37,667 nucleotides of DNA. Source: an uncultured Flavobacteriaceae bacterium (GTDB lineage: Bacteria; Bacteroidota; Bacteroidia; Flavobacteriales; Flavobacteriaceae). The stretch is taken from NCBI GenBank assembly GCA_913020685.1, contig CAJWAY010000002.1, positions 1 through 37,667 of the forward strand. Reading direction: 5' to 3'. A program made the translations under genes and the position numbers. This document shows positions 1 through 9,368 of the stretch, one piece after another; the stretch's first letter is position 1; each line of letters begins with the position of its first letter. A model generated the notes under the pieces. The model saw nothing but the letters and a program-made list of their open reading frames with translations, was not told the origin of the DNA and searched no databases.

Positions 1-25
1 CCCCTAAAGTGCTGAACCTTAGGGG
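1..25 (-). terminator. Stem-loop downstream of tRNA-Asp, possible terminator
   Basis: CCCCTAA (1-7) pairs with TTAGGGG (19-25) around an 11-nt loop, about 17 nt past the tRNA 3' end. The window edge hides any following T-tract. Confidence 0.5.
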
Positions 26-41
26 TTAATTTTTATTTTAG

Positions 42-115
42 CGGTCTGGACGGGACTCGAACCCGCGACCCCATGCGTGACAGGCATGTATTCTAACCAA
101 CTGAACTACCAGACC
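42..115 (-). tRNA. tRNA-Asp (anticodon GTC)
   Basis: The reverse complement GGTCTGGTAGTTCAGTTGGTTAGAATACATGCCTGTCACGCATGGGGTCGCGGGTTCGAGTCCCGTCCAGACCG folds as a cloverleaf: 7-bp acceptor GGTCTGG/CCAGACC, anticodon loop CTGTCAC, T arm GCGGGTTCGAGTCCCGT. Confidence 0.95.
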
Positions 116-191
116 AAAATATCGGTGCGTGCAAATATACATCCCATTTTGATTTTGCCAAATTTAAAAACTAACAAAAGAAATCTAGTCC

Positions 192-509
192 CTATAAGAC
201 AGCGTCAAGTGCGTCGGAATAGGCCTTTTTAGGAGCAACACCTACTTGTCTGCCGACCACTTCACCTTTATCGAAAAGCAATACGGTTGGAATGTTACGT
301 ACACCGTATTTTGCAGCATACTCCTGGTGTTGGTCAACATCTAATTTGCCAACCACAGCCTTACCCTCGTAGTCATCACTGATTTCATCAATTATGGGAC
401 CCACCATGCGACATGGTCCACACCAAGCTGCCCAAAAATCTACAATTACGGGTTTATCCGATTTCAAAACCTTTTCTTCAAAGTTTTTGTCGGTAATTTC
501 TAAAGCCAT
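192..509 (-). CDS. trxA: Thioredoxin
   Basis: 105 aa with WAAWCGPCRM active site and NIPTVLLF cis-Pro motif. Confidence 0.95.
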   Translation of the reverse strand: MALEITDKNFEEKVLKSDKPVIVDFWAAWCGPCRMVGPIIDEISDDYEGKAVVGKLDVDQHQEYAAKYGVRNIPTVLLFDKGEVVGRQVGVAPKKAYSDALDAVL

Positions 510-608
510 ATTCTTAAAATTTTGTCAAAATTAATCATTTCTAAAAATGTAACATTGCTATTATCTATCAAATTTATTTATTAAAAAATTATAGACCGTA
601 ATACCCTA

Positions 609-3600
609 TTAATTCAATTTATAGTGCCAAGAATTTTCTTCTAGAAGCGATAGCAACTCTTGGGAAATATTAACCTTTTGTTTTCGGCTTGCCATGGTCA
701 ACTTGATTTGTTTTTTTGGATCAATTACATCAAAAAATATTGGTTTATCACCCTTAAAGCCCCTTAGTTCTCTTTTAAGTTGTTTAATACTTTTGGATTC
801 TAGTTGATGGATGTCTACCTGCAAGGTTATTTTTTTTGAGTTTTTTGAAAGTACATCGTGCAACATCTCAAAATTAATAAACTGTATTCTTGGATCTCCC
901 AACCTGCCTGTTTCATGATTTCTCCAGCCCTCTTTGATATTAATTTTTATTCTTATAAACTGATTAGTATTGATAAAATGTTTGAACTTGAGATATTCTT
1001 CACCAAAAATTCTGAATTCAAACTGATCTGAATAATCCTCCAAGGTAAAGCGGCCCCATCCTTTTCCATTTCTGGATTCTAAGTGTTCGATTTCGTTTAC
1101 TATCCCTGCGACATTAATGGTTTTATTAATCAGTGGTCTCAGTTCTTTGAGTTGAAACAAATTTGCACTGGTAAACCATTGCATCTCCTTTTTAAAATCA
1201 TCCAATGGATGACCTGAAATGAATATTCCCACAACCTCTCTCTCTTTCTTTAGTTTACTCAAGTTGTCCCATTCCTCAAATGGAGGGATGACCAACTCTT
1301 GATAAACTTGATCTATACTCTCGCCAAAAAGACTAGTTTGAGCTGAATTTTGACTTTCCTGAAACTTAGAACCAAATCTAATCACCTTTTCAAGAAAAAT
1401 AACACCATCTCCATCGGGATTAAAATACTGTGCCCTATGGGTTCCTTCAAAAGAATCAAATGCTCCAGCCAAGGCCAAATTTTCAAATGCTTTTTTATTA
1501 GCGGCCCTCAAGTCAACTTTTTTTACCAAGTCAAAAATACTCTCATATGGGGAGTCTCTTCTATGCTCAATAATGGTCTCTACAGCTCCTTTTCCAACAC
1601 CCTTAATCGCTCCCATACCAAAACGGATCGCGTTCTCATCGTTAACATTAAACTTATAAAAAGACTCGTTGACGTCTGGTCCCAATACCTTGATCCCCAT
1701 CCTCTTACACTCTTCCATAAAAAAGGTAACTTGTTTGATGTCATTCATATTATTTGATAGAACGGCAGCCATATATTCTGCTGGATAGTGTGCTTTTAGA
1801 TAAGCTGTCTGATATCCAATCCATGCATAACATGTCGAGTGGGATTTGTTAAAAGCATAAGACGCAAATGCTTCCCAATCCTTCCATATTTTATTCAAAA
1901 CCTCCTTAGGATGATTGTTGGATTCACCTCCTTCTATGAACTTGGGTTTGAGTTTCTGCAATAACGTAAAAATCTTTTTTCCCATTGCTTTTCGCAGCAA
2001 ATCAGCATCACCTTTGGAAAATCCTGCCAATTTTTGAGATAACAACATAACCTGCTCTTGATAGACTGTGATCCCATAGGTTTCTTTGAGGTACTCCTCC
2101 ATCTCAGGTAAATCATACTTGATCACTTCCTCTCCCTTTTTTCGGGCGACAAAGCTAGGAATATATTCCAAGGGCCCAGGTCTATATAAGGCATTCATTG
2201 CAATCAAATCAGCAAAAACATTGGGTTTTAAATCTTTCAAATACTTTTGCATACCAATGGATTCATATTGAAAAATTCCTACCGTTTCACCCTTTTGAAA
2301 CAACTCGTAAGTTAATCGATCATCTAACGGGAATTCGTCAGGATCCAGATCAATACCATAACGGTACTTTACCAGTTGAACCGTGTCCTTAATCAATGTC
2401 AAGGTTTTCAAGCCCAAAAAATCCATTTTTAGTAGTCCTGCCTCCTCGACAACAGCATTGTCAAACTGAGTCACATTCAACTCAGAGTCTTTTGCAGCAG
2501 CAATAGGAACAAAATTTGTAATATCATCGGGGGTTATAATTACTCCACATGCATGTGTACCAGTATTTCGTATGGAACCTTCCAACACCTTGGCCTGCTG
2601 TAATGTTTGCCCTGCTAAGTCATCTCCCTGAAAAATTTCCTGTAATTCTTTGACTTGATTGAACTCCTCCATTCTTAGATTTTCTTTAAGCTCCTTGTCC
2701 TCCGATGAGAAAATTTTTACCAGTTTAATGTTAGGAACCAGCTTTGCAATTCGGTCTGCTTCTCCCAAGGAAAGATCCAAAACCCTTGCGGTGTCCCTGA
2801 TGGAGGACTTGGCGGCCATCGTTCCGTAGGTAATGATTTGGGCAACCTGATTGGCACCGTATTTTTCAATCACATAGTCCATTACTTTTCCTCTCCCCTC
2901 ATCGTCGAAATCAATATCAATATCGGGCATGCTTACTCGATCGGGATTGAGAAAACGCTCAAAAAGTAAATCATATTTAATGGGATCCAAGTTTGTAATC
3001 CCAAGGCTATATGCCACTACTGATCCTGCAGCCGAACCCCTTCCAGGCCCAACAGAAACTCCCATTTTACGTGCGGCATCTATAAGGTCTTGCACTATCA
3101 AAAAATACCCTGGGTAACCTGTATTAGCAATTACTTCCAATTCAAAATCTAAACGTTCTTGAATCTCATCGCCAATCTCTCCGTAACGTCTTTTTGCACC
3201 CTTTAAGGTCAAATGTCTCAGAAACTTGTTTTCTTTATCCTTGGAATCATTGGAAGTGTCTTCAGAGAAACTATCAGGGATATCGAATTTGGGAAGCAAA
3301 ACCTCTCGGGCCAAATCAAAGGGTTCTACTTTATCTATGACCTCTTGTATATTAATTATCGCCTGAGGTAGATCATAAAATATTTTTTTCATCTCTGACT
3401 GTGACTTAAAATAATATTCTTGATTAGGGAGGCCAAAACGGAAGCCTCTTCCTCTCCCTATGGGAGTAGCTTGTTTCTCTCCCTCTTTAACACAGAGTAA
3501 AATATCGTGGGCATTTGCCTCGGCTTTGCTTGTATAGTAAGAATTGTTAGTTGCCAAGATCTTAATTTGGTGTTTTTTGGCAAAATTAATTAGAACCTGA

Positions 3601-4940
3601 TTGGCGCGCTTTTCATCCTCCTGGCCATGTCGCATTAGCTCAATGTATAAATCATCTTTAAATTGTTTACTCCACCATTGCAGGGCCTCCTCTGCCTGTT
3701 TATCTCCTAAATTAAGTATTTTGGAAGGCACTTCTCCATACAAGTTTCCAGTCAAAACAATCAAATCAGATTTGTATTGTTCAACAATTTTTTTGTCAAT
3801 CCTAGGTACATAGTAAAATCCTTTTGTATATGCAATAGAACTCATTTTGGAGAGGTTTTCAAAACCTTTCTTATTTTTGGCTATAAAAACAATTTGATAT
3901 CCGTTGTCTCTTCTAGATCGATCTTGATGATCCTCACAAACGAATAACTCACAACCCAGGATGGGTTTAATTTGATCGGCCCCCTCTGCTAAATCAGAAT
4001 TATGTTTTTTGATAGCTTTGATGAAGTGGAAGGCTCCCATCAAATTAGCATGATCAGTGAGACTTAATGCCTGCATTTTATCATCAGCCGCTGCTTTAAC
4101 CAAATCATCAATTCTGCTGGTGGATTGTAAAATGGAATACTGAGAATGGGAATGGAGATGAACAAAAGGTGTATTTTGGAGAATCTCCTCCTCAGCATGA
4201 GAATATTTTTTTGAGGATCCCTCATCGGTTTTGGCCAATTTAACCAATCTTTTAGAGGCAGCTTTTAAATTAAGGTGTTTTAAACCGATGCCCTTAACGG
4301 GTTGATCCAAGACTTCAGTTAGGTATTGCAAAATATCCCCTTTATTTTTTAAAACCTCAGGCTGCATTGCACCCTGCCGAAAAAGCTCAAAAAAACAACG
4401 TGCAGTTGCCTCAACATCAGCAGTGGCGTTGTGGGCCTCCTCAAAATGATCATTGAAAAGATGAAAATGAAGTTCGCCAAGGGTGGGTAATTTAAATTTC
4501 CCCCCTCTTCCCCCAGCTAATTGACAAAGTGACGCAGTTTGCTCTGTACAGGTATCTATAACGGGTAAGTTGTCCAGCGGATTATGATCCCCCAATCTTA
4601 AAAATTCCGCCCCCATGATGTTAAGATCAAATTTTACGTTGTGCCCTCCTACGAATTCACATTGATTCAGTATCAACCGAAATTTTTCTAATACCTCCGA
4701 TAAGGGGATGCCTTCTTTTTTGGCAAGTGCAGTAGAAATTCCATGAATTATTTCAGAATCATAAGGAATTGTATAACCGTCTGGTATTACCAAATAATCC
4801 TCGTGAGAAATACAATTTCCACCTTTATCATGTAATTGCCAAGCAATTTGTACGCACCTTGGCCAATTGTTAACATCTGTCAACGGTGCATTCCAGTCCC
4901 CAGGAAGTCCAGTAGTTTCAGTGTCGAAGATCAAAAACAT
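609..4940 (-). CDS. dnaE: DNA polymerase III alpha subunit with N-terminal DEDDh exonuclease domain
   Basis: 1443 aa. N-terminus has FDTETTGLP, GHNVKFDLN and HNATADVEAT (ExoI/II/III). Then PHP domain FVHLHSHSQYSILQ and pol III motifs PDIDIDFDDEGR, GPGRGSAAGS and FNKSHSTCYAWIGYQTAYLKAHYP. Confidence 0.95.
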   Translation of the reverse strand: MFLIFDTETTGLPGDWNAPLTDVNNWPRCVQIAWQLHDKGGNCISHEDYLVIPDGYTIPYDSEIIHGISTALAKKEGIPLSEVLEKFRLILNQCEFVGGHNVKFDLNIMGAEFLRLGDHNPLDNLPVIDTCTEQTASLCQLAGGRGGKFKLPTLGELHFHLFNDHFEEAHNATADVEATARCFFELFRQGAMQPEVLKNKGDILQYLTEVLDQPVKGIGLKHLNLKAASKRLVKLAKTDEGSSKKYSHAEEEILQNTPFVHLHSHSQYSILQSTSRIDDLVKAAADDKMQALSLTDHANLMGAFHFIKAIKKHNSDLAEGADQIKPILGCELFVCEDHQDRSRRDNGYQIVFIAKNKKGFENLSKMSSIAYTKGFYYVPRIDKKIVEQYKSDLIVLTGNLYGEVPSKILNLGDKQAEEALQWWSKQFKDDLYIELMRHGQEDEKRANQVLINFAKKHQIKILATNNSYYTSKAEANAHDILLCVKEGEKQATPIGRGRGFRFGLPNQEYYFKSQSEMKKIFYDLPQAIINIQEVIDKVEPFDLAREVLLPKFDIPDSFSEDTSNDSKDKENKFLRHLTLKGAKRRYGEIGDEIQERLDFELEVIANTGYPGYFLIVQDLIDAARKMGVSVGPGRGSAAGSVVAYSLGITNLDPIKYDLLFERFLNPDRVSMPDIDIDFDDEGRGKVMDYVIEKYGANQVAQIITYGTMAAKSSIRDTARVLDLSLGEADRIAKLVPNIKLVKIFSSEDKELKENLRMEEFNQVKELQEIFQGDDLAGQTLQQAKVLEGSIRNTGTHACGVIITPDDITNFVPIAAAKDSELNVTQFDNAVVEEAGLLKMDFLGLKTLTLIKDTVQLVKYRYGIDLDPDEFPLDDRLTYELFQKGETVGIFQYESIGMQKYLKDLKPNVFADLIAMNALYRPGPLEYIPSFVARKKGEEVIKYDLPEMEEYLKETYGITVYQEQVMLLSQKLAGFSKGDADLLRKAMGKKIFTLLQKLKPKFIEGGESNNHPKEVLNKIWKDWEAFASYAFNKSHSTCYAWIGYQTAYLKAHYPAEYMAAVLSNNMNDIKQVTFFMEECKRMGIKVLGPDVNESFYKFNVNDENAIRFGMGAIKGVGKGAVETIIEHRRDSPYESIFDLVKKVDLRAANKKAFENLALAGAFDSFEGTHRAQYFNPDGDGVIFLEKVIRFGSKFQESQNSAQTSLFGESIDQVYQELVIPPFEEWDNLSKLKKEREVVGIFISGHPLDDFKKEMQWFTSANLFQLKELRPLINKTINVAGIVNEIEHLESRNGKGWGRFTLEDYSDQFEFRIFGEEYLKFKHFINTNQFIRIKINIKEGWRNHETGRLGDPRIQFINFEMLHDVLSKNSKKITLQVDIHQLESKSIKQLKRELRGFKGDKPIFFDVIDPKKQIKLTMASRKQKVNISQELLSLLEENSWHYKLN

Positions 4941-5062
4941 GGGAATTAATATATATTACTAAAATACTTTATTGTATTTTTAAATTTGTATTGAATTGTT
5001 AGTAGTTATCAACCATAAAAAAGTTTTAAGCATAGACTTTTTTATGGGAATGAAAACTATAT

Positions 5063-8000
5063 TTGTTAAAAAAAATTATCGAACATCTGTTTGATAAAAT
5101 TTCCCAAACACGCAGTCAAAAGGCTTTTGAAATAGCACTTTTGCAGGAAGGCTGTTGCCAAGTCAAAGGGTTGGTCGGCTCCGGGATGAGTTTTAAGCTG
5201 GTTTCCGCTTTTAAAAATCTAAACCGTACTTTTTTGGTGGTGCTGGACAATGCCGAACAAGCAGCATTTCATCTTAATGACTTTGAACAGATGCTCTCAA
5301 AAAAAGAAGTACTCTTTTTCCCTGCAAGCTTCAAAGAAGCATACAACCCGGGGGCTACAGATAATGCCAATGTGCTATTGAGGTCTGAGGTGCTTAAAAA
5401 ACTTAGTTTTTCAAAAAAGAAAAAAATCATTGTCACCTACCCCCAAGCCCTTTTTGAAAAAGTCATCTCACCTCACAACTTAAAAAGAAAAACAATAACC
5501 ATTAAAATGGGTGATGTTTTAGGTTTGGATTTTGTTAATGAGACCCTTTTTGAATATGGCTTTGACCGGGTCAACTTCGTCACTCAACCTGGAGAATTTT
5601 CTGTAAGAGGTGGGATCATAGATGTTTTTTCTTTCGCTTTCCAACACCCCTATCGTATTGAGTTTTTTGATGATGAAATTGAAAGCCTGAGAAGTTTTGA
5701 TGTAAATACCCAACTTTCCATTAGCCCGACGGATCGAATTGATTTGTTGCCCAACACCAATGAAATTTCTTTTAGTGAAAAACGTAATTCACTTATTGAC
5801 TCATTACCCCAAAATAGTACTGTGGTTTTTAACCAACTTGACCATTGCCTGGAGTGTATCGATAACTTTTGGGTTAAAGCTTCCAAAAAATTCGAATCAT
5901 TGAAAACCAAAGCTCAATATCCTCCAAAAGTTTTGTTTATGAGCGCCGAAGAGCTCATGGAATGTCTGGAAAAACAAAGTATTGTTTTGATAAATAACTC
6001 AGATCAATTTAAGCCCAAGGTTCGTATAAATGCCAAACAAAGCCCCCAGCCCCCTATAAATAAGCAGTTTGATAGACTAGTTCAAATCCTAAAAGATAAC
6101 CAGGCCTCTGGTTTTGAAAATTATATTTTTTGTTCAAACGATGCCCAACGTAAGCGATTCAATGAAATATTGGAGGAGATTGAAGCGGAGATACATTACA
6201 AGACTCAAGTTTGTGCCCTTTTTGAAGGTTTTGAAGATGTCGAAGCTGGATTTTCCTGTTTTACAGATCACCAAATTTTTGAACGCTATCACAAATTCAA
6301 ACTGCGCTCGGCTGCTGCCAAAAAAGATATGTTGACCCTCAAAGAATTGACCCATCTTAAAATTGGGGATTTTGTTACCCATATTGACCATGGGATTGGG
6401 AAGTTCGGAGGTCTTCAAAAAATCAATGTTAATGAGGTTATACAAGAGGCTATAAAATTAAGTTATAAAGGGGGAGATACCCTCTACCTCAGTATTCATT
6501 CTCTTCATAAAATTGCGAAATTTAATGGTAAAGATGGTCATGTTCCAAAACTCAACAAACTCGGATCCAAATCATGGAAAGCACTTAAACAAAAAACAAA
6601 AACCAAGGTCAAGGCAATTGCTTTTGACCTAATCAAACTATACGCCAAAAGAAAGGAAAAAATTGGCCACGCTTTTCCCCCAGATAGTTATTTGCAGTCG
6701 GAATTGGAGGCTTCATTTATGTTTGAAGACACTCCCGACCAAAGTAAAGCCACTGCTGAGGTGAAAGGAGACATGGAGAAAGAACGACCGATGGATAGAC
6801 TGGTATGCGGGGATGTAGGTTTTGGGAAAACTGAAGTCGCAATACGCGCTGCCTTTAAAGCTGCCGATGATAGTAAACAAGTGGCTGTTTTAGTTCCAAC
6901 AACAATATTGGCATATCAGCACCATAAAACGTTTTCAAACAGATTAAAGGAATTGCCAATAAAGGTTGAGTACCTAAATCGTTTTCGTTCGACCAAGGAC
7001 CGAAAAATAATCTTGGAAGAACTTGAATTAGGTAAAATAGATATCTTGATTGGCACACATCAATTGGTAAACAAAACTGTAAAATTTAAAGATTTGGGGT
7101 TGCTGATTGTTGACGAAGAGCAAAAATTCGGAGTTGCAGTAAAAGAAAAATTACGTGACATTAAAACAAATGTTGACGTTTTGACCCTTTCTGCCACCCC
7201 CATACCAAGAACCTTACAATTCAGTTTGATGGCTGCCAGAGACCTATCAGTCATCGCCACCCCACCTCCGAATCGATACCCTATTGAGAGCGAGGTAGTT
7301 CGTTTCAACGAATCCCTAATTAGAGATGCCGTTCAATATGAATTACAAAGAGGAGGACAAATCTATTTTATTCACAATCGGGTAGAAAACATACAAGAAG
7401 TCGCTGGAATGTTGCAGCGACTGATCCCTGATGCACGCATTGCAATTGGCCACGGACAAATGGAGGGAAACCGATTGGAAAAAGCCCTAATCGGTTTTAT
7501 GGAGGGACAATCGGACATATTGATCGCAACAACGATAATAGAAAATGGACTGGATGTCCCAAATGCAAATACAATTTTTATCAATAATGCTAATAGTTTT
7601 GGACTGAGTGATTTGCATCAAATGAGAGGAAGAGTGGGTAGAAGTAACAAAAAAGCGTTTTGTTATTTTATTACCCCACCTTTGAGTGCTATGGCCTCCG
7701 ATGCAAAAAAAAGAATCAACACCATTGCACAATTCTCAGAGTTAGGAGCCGGTATCCACATTGCCATGAAAGACCTAGAGATTAGGGGTGCAGGAGATCT
7801 GTTGGGAGGAGAACAAAGTGGCTTCATCAACGAGATAGGTTTCGAAACTTACCAGAAAATTTTGGAGGAAGCAATAAATGAGTTGAAAGAAAACGAGTTC
7901 AAAACCCTATTCGAGGACCAAGATAAGTCATTGGAAAAAAACTATGTTAAAGAGGTTCAAATTGACACTGATTTTGAAATTTTATTTCCGGATGATTATA

Positions 8001-8413
8001 TTAATGTAGTAAATGAGAGATTAGTTCTTTATGATGAGTTAAGTAAGATAAAAGACGAAGAAGGATTGATACATTTTCAAAAAAATCTAGAGGATCGCTT
8101 TGGCAAAATTCCTGCGGAGGGAGAGGATCTTTTGAGTACACTTCGACTCAAATGGCTTGCTTCTAAAATGGGATTAGAGAGACTCATCATTAAAAACAAA
8201 AAATGTGTAGGTTACTTTTTGTCCAATCAGCAAAGTGATTTCTACCAAAGTCCAGTTTTTAATAAAATACTATTTGGTATTCAAAAAGACCCTAAAAAAT
8301 ACAGTATGAAAGAAAAGGAAACCAGAAATGGTTTAAGACTTTTAATAGTTTTAGATAAAGTGTATAGCGTCGAAGAGCTTCTAGTTCGACTCAAAGACTT
8401 AATGAGAAACTAA
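5063..8413 (+). CDS. mfd: Transcription-repair coupling factor
   Basis: 1116 aa with RNAP-interaction motif GDFVTHIDHGIGKF, translocase motifs CGDVGFGKTEVAIRAAF, DEEQKFGV, TLSATPIPRTLQFS and QMRGRVGRS, and a C-terminal TRCF domain. TTG start. Confidence 0.95.
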   Translation: MLKKIIEHLFDKISQTRSQKAFEIALLQEGCCQVKGLVGSGMSFKLVSAFKNLNRTFLVVLDNAEQAAFHLNDFEQMLSKKEVLFFPASFKEAYNPGATDNANVLLRSEVLKKLSFSKKKKIIVTYPQALFEKVISPHNLKRKTITIKMGDVLGLDFVNETLFEYGFDRVNFVTQPGEFSVRGGIIDVFSFAFQHPYRIEFFDDEIESLRSFDVNTQLSISPTDRIDLLPNTNEISFSEKRNSLIDSLPQNSTVVFNQLDHCLECIDNFWVKASKKFESLKTKAQYPPKVLFMSAEELMECLEKQSIVLINNSDQFKPKVRINAKQSPQPPINKQFDRLVQILKDNQASGFENYIFCSNDAQRKRFNEILEEIEAEIHYKTQVCALFEGFEDVEAGFSCFTDHQIFERYHKFKLRSAAAKKDMLTLKELTHLKIGDFVTHIDHGIGKFGGLQKINVNEVIQEAIKLSYKGGDTLYLSIHSLHKIAKFNGKDGHVPKLNKLGSKSWKALKQKTKTKVKAIAFDLIKLYAKRKEKIGHAFPPDSYLQSELEASFMFEDTPDQSKATAEVKGDMEKERPMDRLVCGDVGFGKTEVAIRAAFKAADDSKQVAVLVPTTILAYQHHKTFSNRLKELPIKVEYLNRFRSTKDRKIILEELELGKIDILIGTHQLVNKTVKFKDLGLLIVDEEQKFGVAVKEKLRDIKTNVDVLTLSATPIPRTLQFSLMAARDLSVIATPPPNRYPIESEVVRFNESLIRDAVQYELQRGGQIYFIHNRVENIQEVAGMLQRLIPDARIAIGHGQMEGNRLEKALIGFMEGQSDILIATTIIENGLDVPNANTIFINNANSFGLSDLHQMRGRVGRSNKKAFCYFITPPLSAMASDAKKRINTIAQFSELGAGIHIAMKDLEIRGAGDLLGGEQSGFINEIGFETYQKILEEAINELKENEFKTLFEDQDKSLEKNYVKEVQIDTDFEILFPDDYINVVNERLVLYDELSKIKDEEGLIHFQKNLEDRFGKIPAEGEDLLSTLRLKWLASKMGLERLIIKNKKCVGYFLSNQQSDFYQSPVFNKILFGIQKDPKKYSMKEKETRNGLRLLIVLDKVYSVEELLVRLKDLMRN

Positions 8414-9069
8414 AGTGATTTTAGATTTTTGATGACCTCAAAGGCAACATTGACTGAATCTTCATGCATCAATATGGTAAATTCGTTGGATGTAGATATA
8501 ACCTCATTAATGTTGACCCCCTCCCAAGAGAGCCTTTGAAAAATAAAATAATAAATCCCTGGAATTTTAACATTGTCGTTTGGTAGTTTGACCGTTATTG
8601 CTGATAAGTTATCAATTTTATCCAAGCAAATTTCATCACCAAACAAACCTTCAATTAAAGGAGCCAAATTACTACTGACTACAATGTTTGATTCACCAAC
8701 CCCTCTGGAGGAAGTGTAGAAAATATCTTTTTTGTCTTTAATCGCAGCAAGAAATTCCGCCTGCGCCAACAAAAGTGTTTCAGAAAGTTTGAAACAATAG
8801 TCAGTCAAAGAGGATCGAACGGTAATATCTCCTAAATTTCTCAAAACACTTACTATCTTGTGGGTGGAAAGAAACTCCTCGTTATCTGATATTCGCTTGA
8901 GTGCCATCACGATAGCTCCATTCCTTGCTGGTTTACGTAATGCTTTTTCTATTTCGGGCTGAATCTCCCTAGCCAGAGAGGTTAGATTAATAATTCTTTG
9001 AGAAAGAGCTGTAGATAAATAGGGCTTAGTCTTGACGTATTCCGATACTTGCGAAGCAATTGTTTTCAA
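8410..9069 (-). CDS. ACT-domain-like protein of unknown function
   Basis: 219 aa. C-terminal pattern LSAITVKLP..VKIPGIYYFIFQRLSWEGVNINEVISTSNEFTILMHEDSVNVAFEVI is ACT-like; N-terminal half is helical. Confidence 0.6.
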   Translation of the reverse strand: MKTIASQVSEYVKTKPYLSTALSQRIINLTSLAREIQPEIEKALRKPARNGAIVMALKRISDNEEFLSTHKIVSVLRNLGDITVRSSLTDYCFKLSETLLLAQAEFLAAIKDKKDIFYTSSRGVGESNIVVSSNLAPLIEGLFGDEICLDKIDNLSAITVKLPNDNVKIPGIYYFIFQRLSWEGVNINEVISTSNEFTILMHEDSVNVAFEVIKNLKSL

Positions 9070-9368
9070 TTTGCCATGTTTTATGAATAAACAAAGTTAT
9101 GAATATTAAACATAATGTTTGTTTTACAACATTTCATCCAAAAGTATAAAATGCTTCCCTTATATCATTCTTTTACAATTTAGAATGGTCAAAATAAGCA
9201 ATCAAGTAAAACATTAATCAACCTCAATTCCATAGACTGAAAATAATTAACCTTTTTCAATCTTTATCTTTATTATGGGCTAGTGAAATATTTATGGGTA
9301 TTTAATCACGATTTAAAATTAAATTCTCGGCTGGTAAATAAAATCCTTATTTTTACCAAAAGATGTAA

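Noticed and set aside
1350-1757. 135-aa plus-strand ORF in the track
   Set aside because: Entirely antisense to dnaE, with no recognisable domain; typical spurious shadow ORF.
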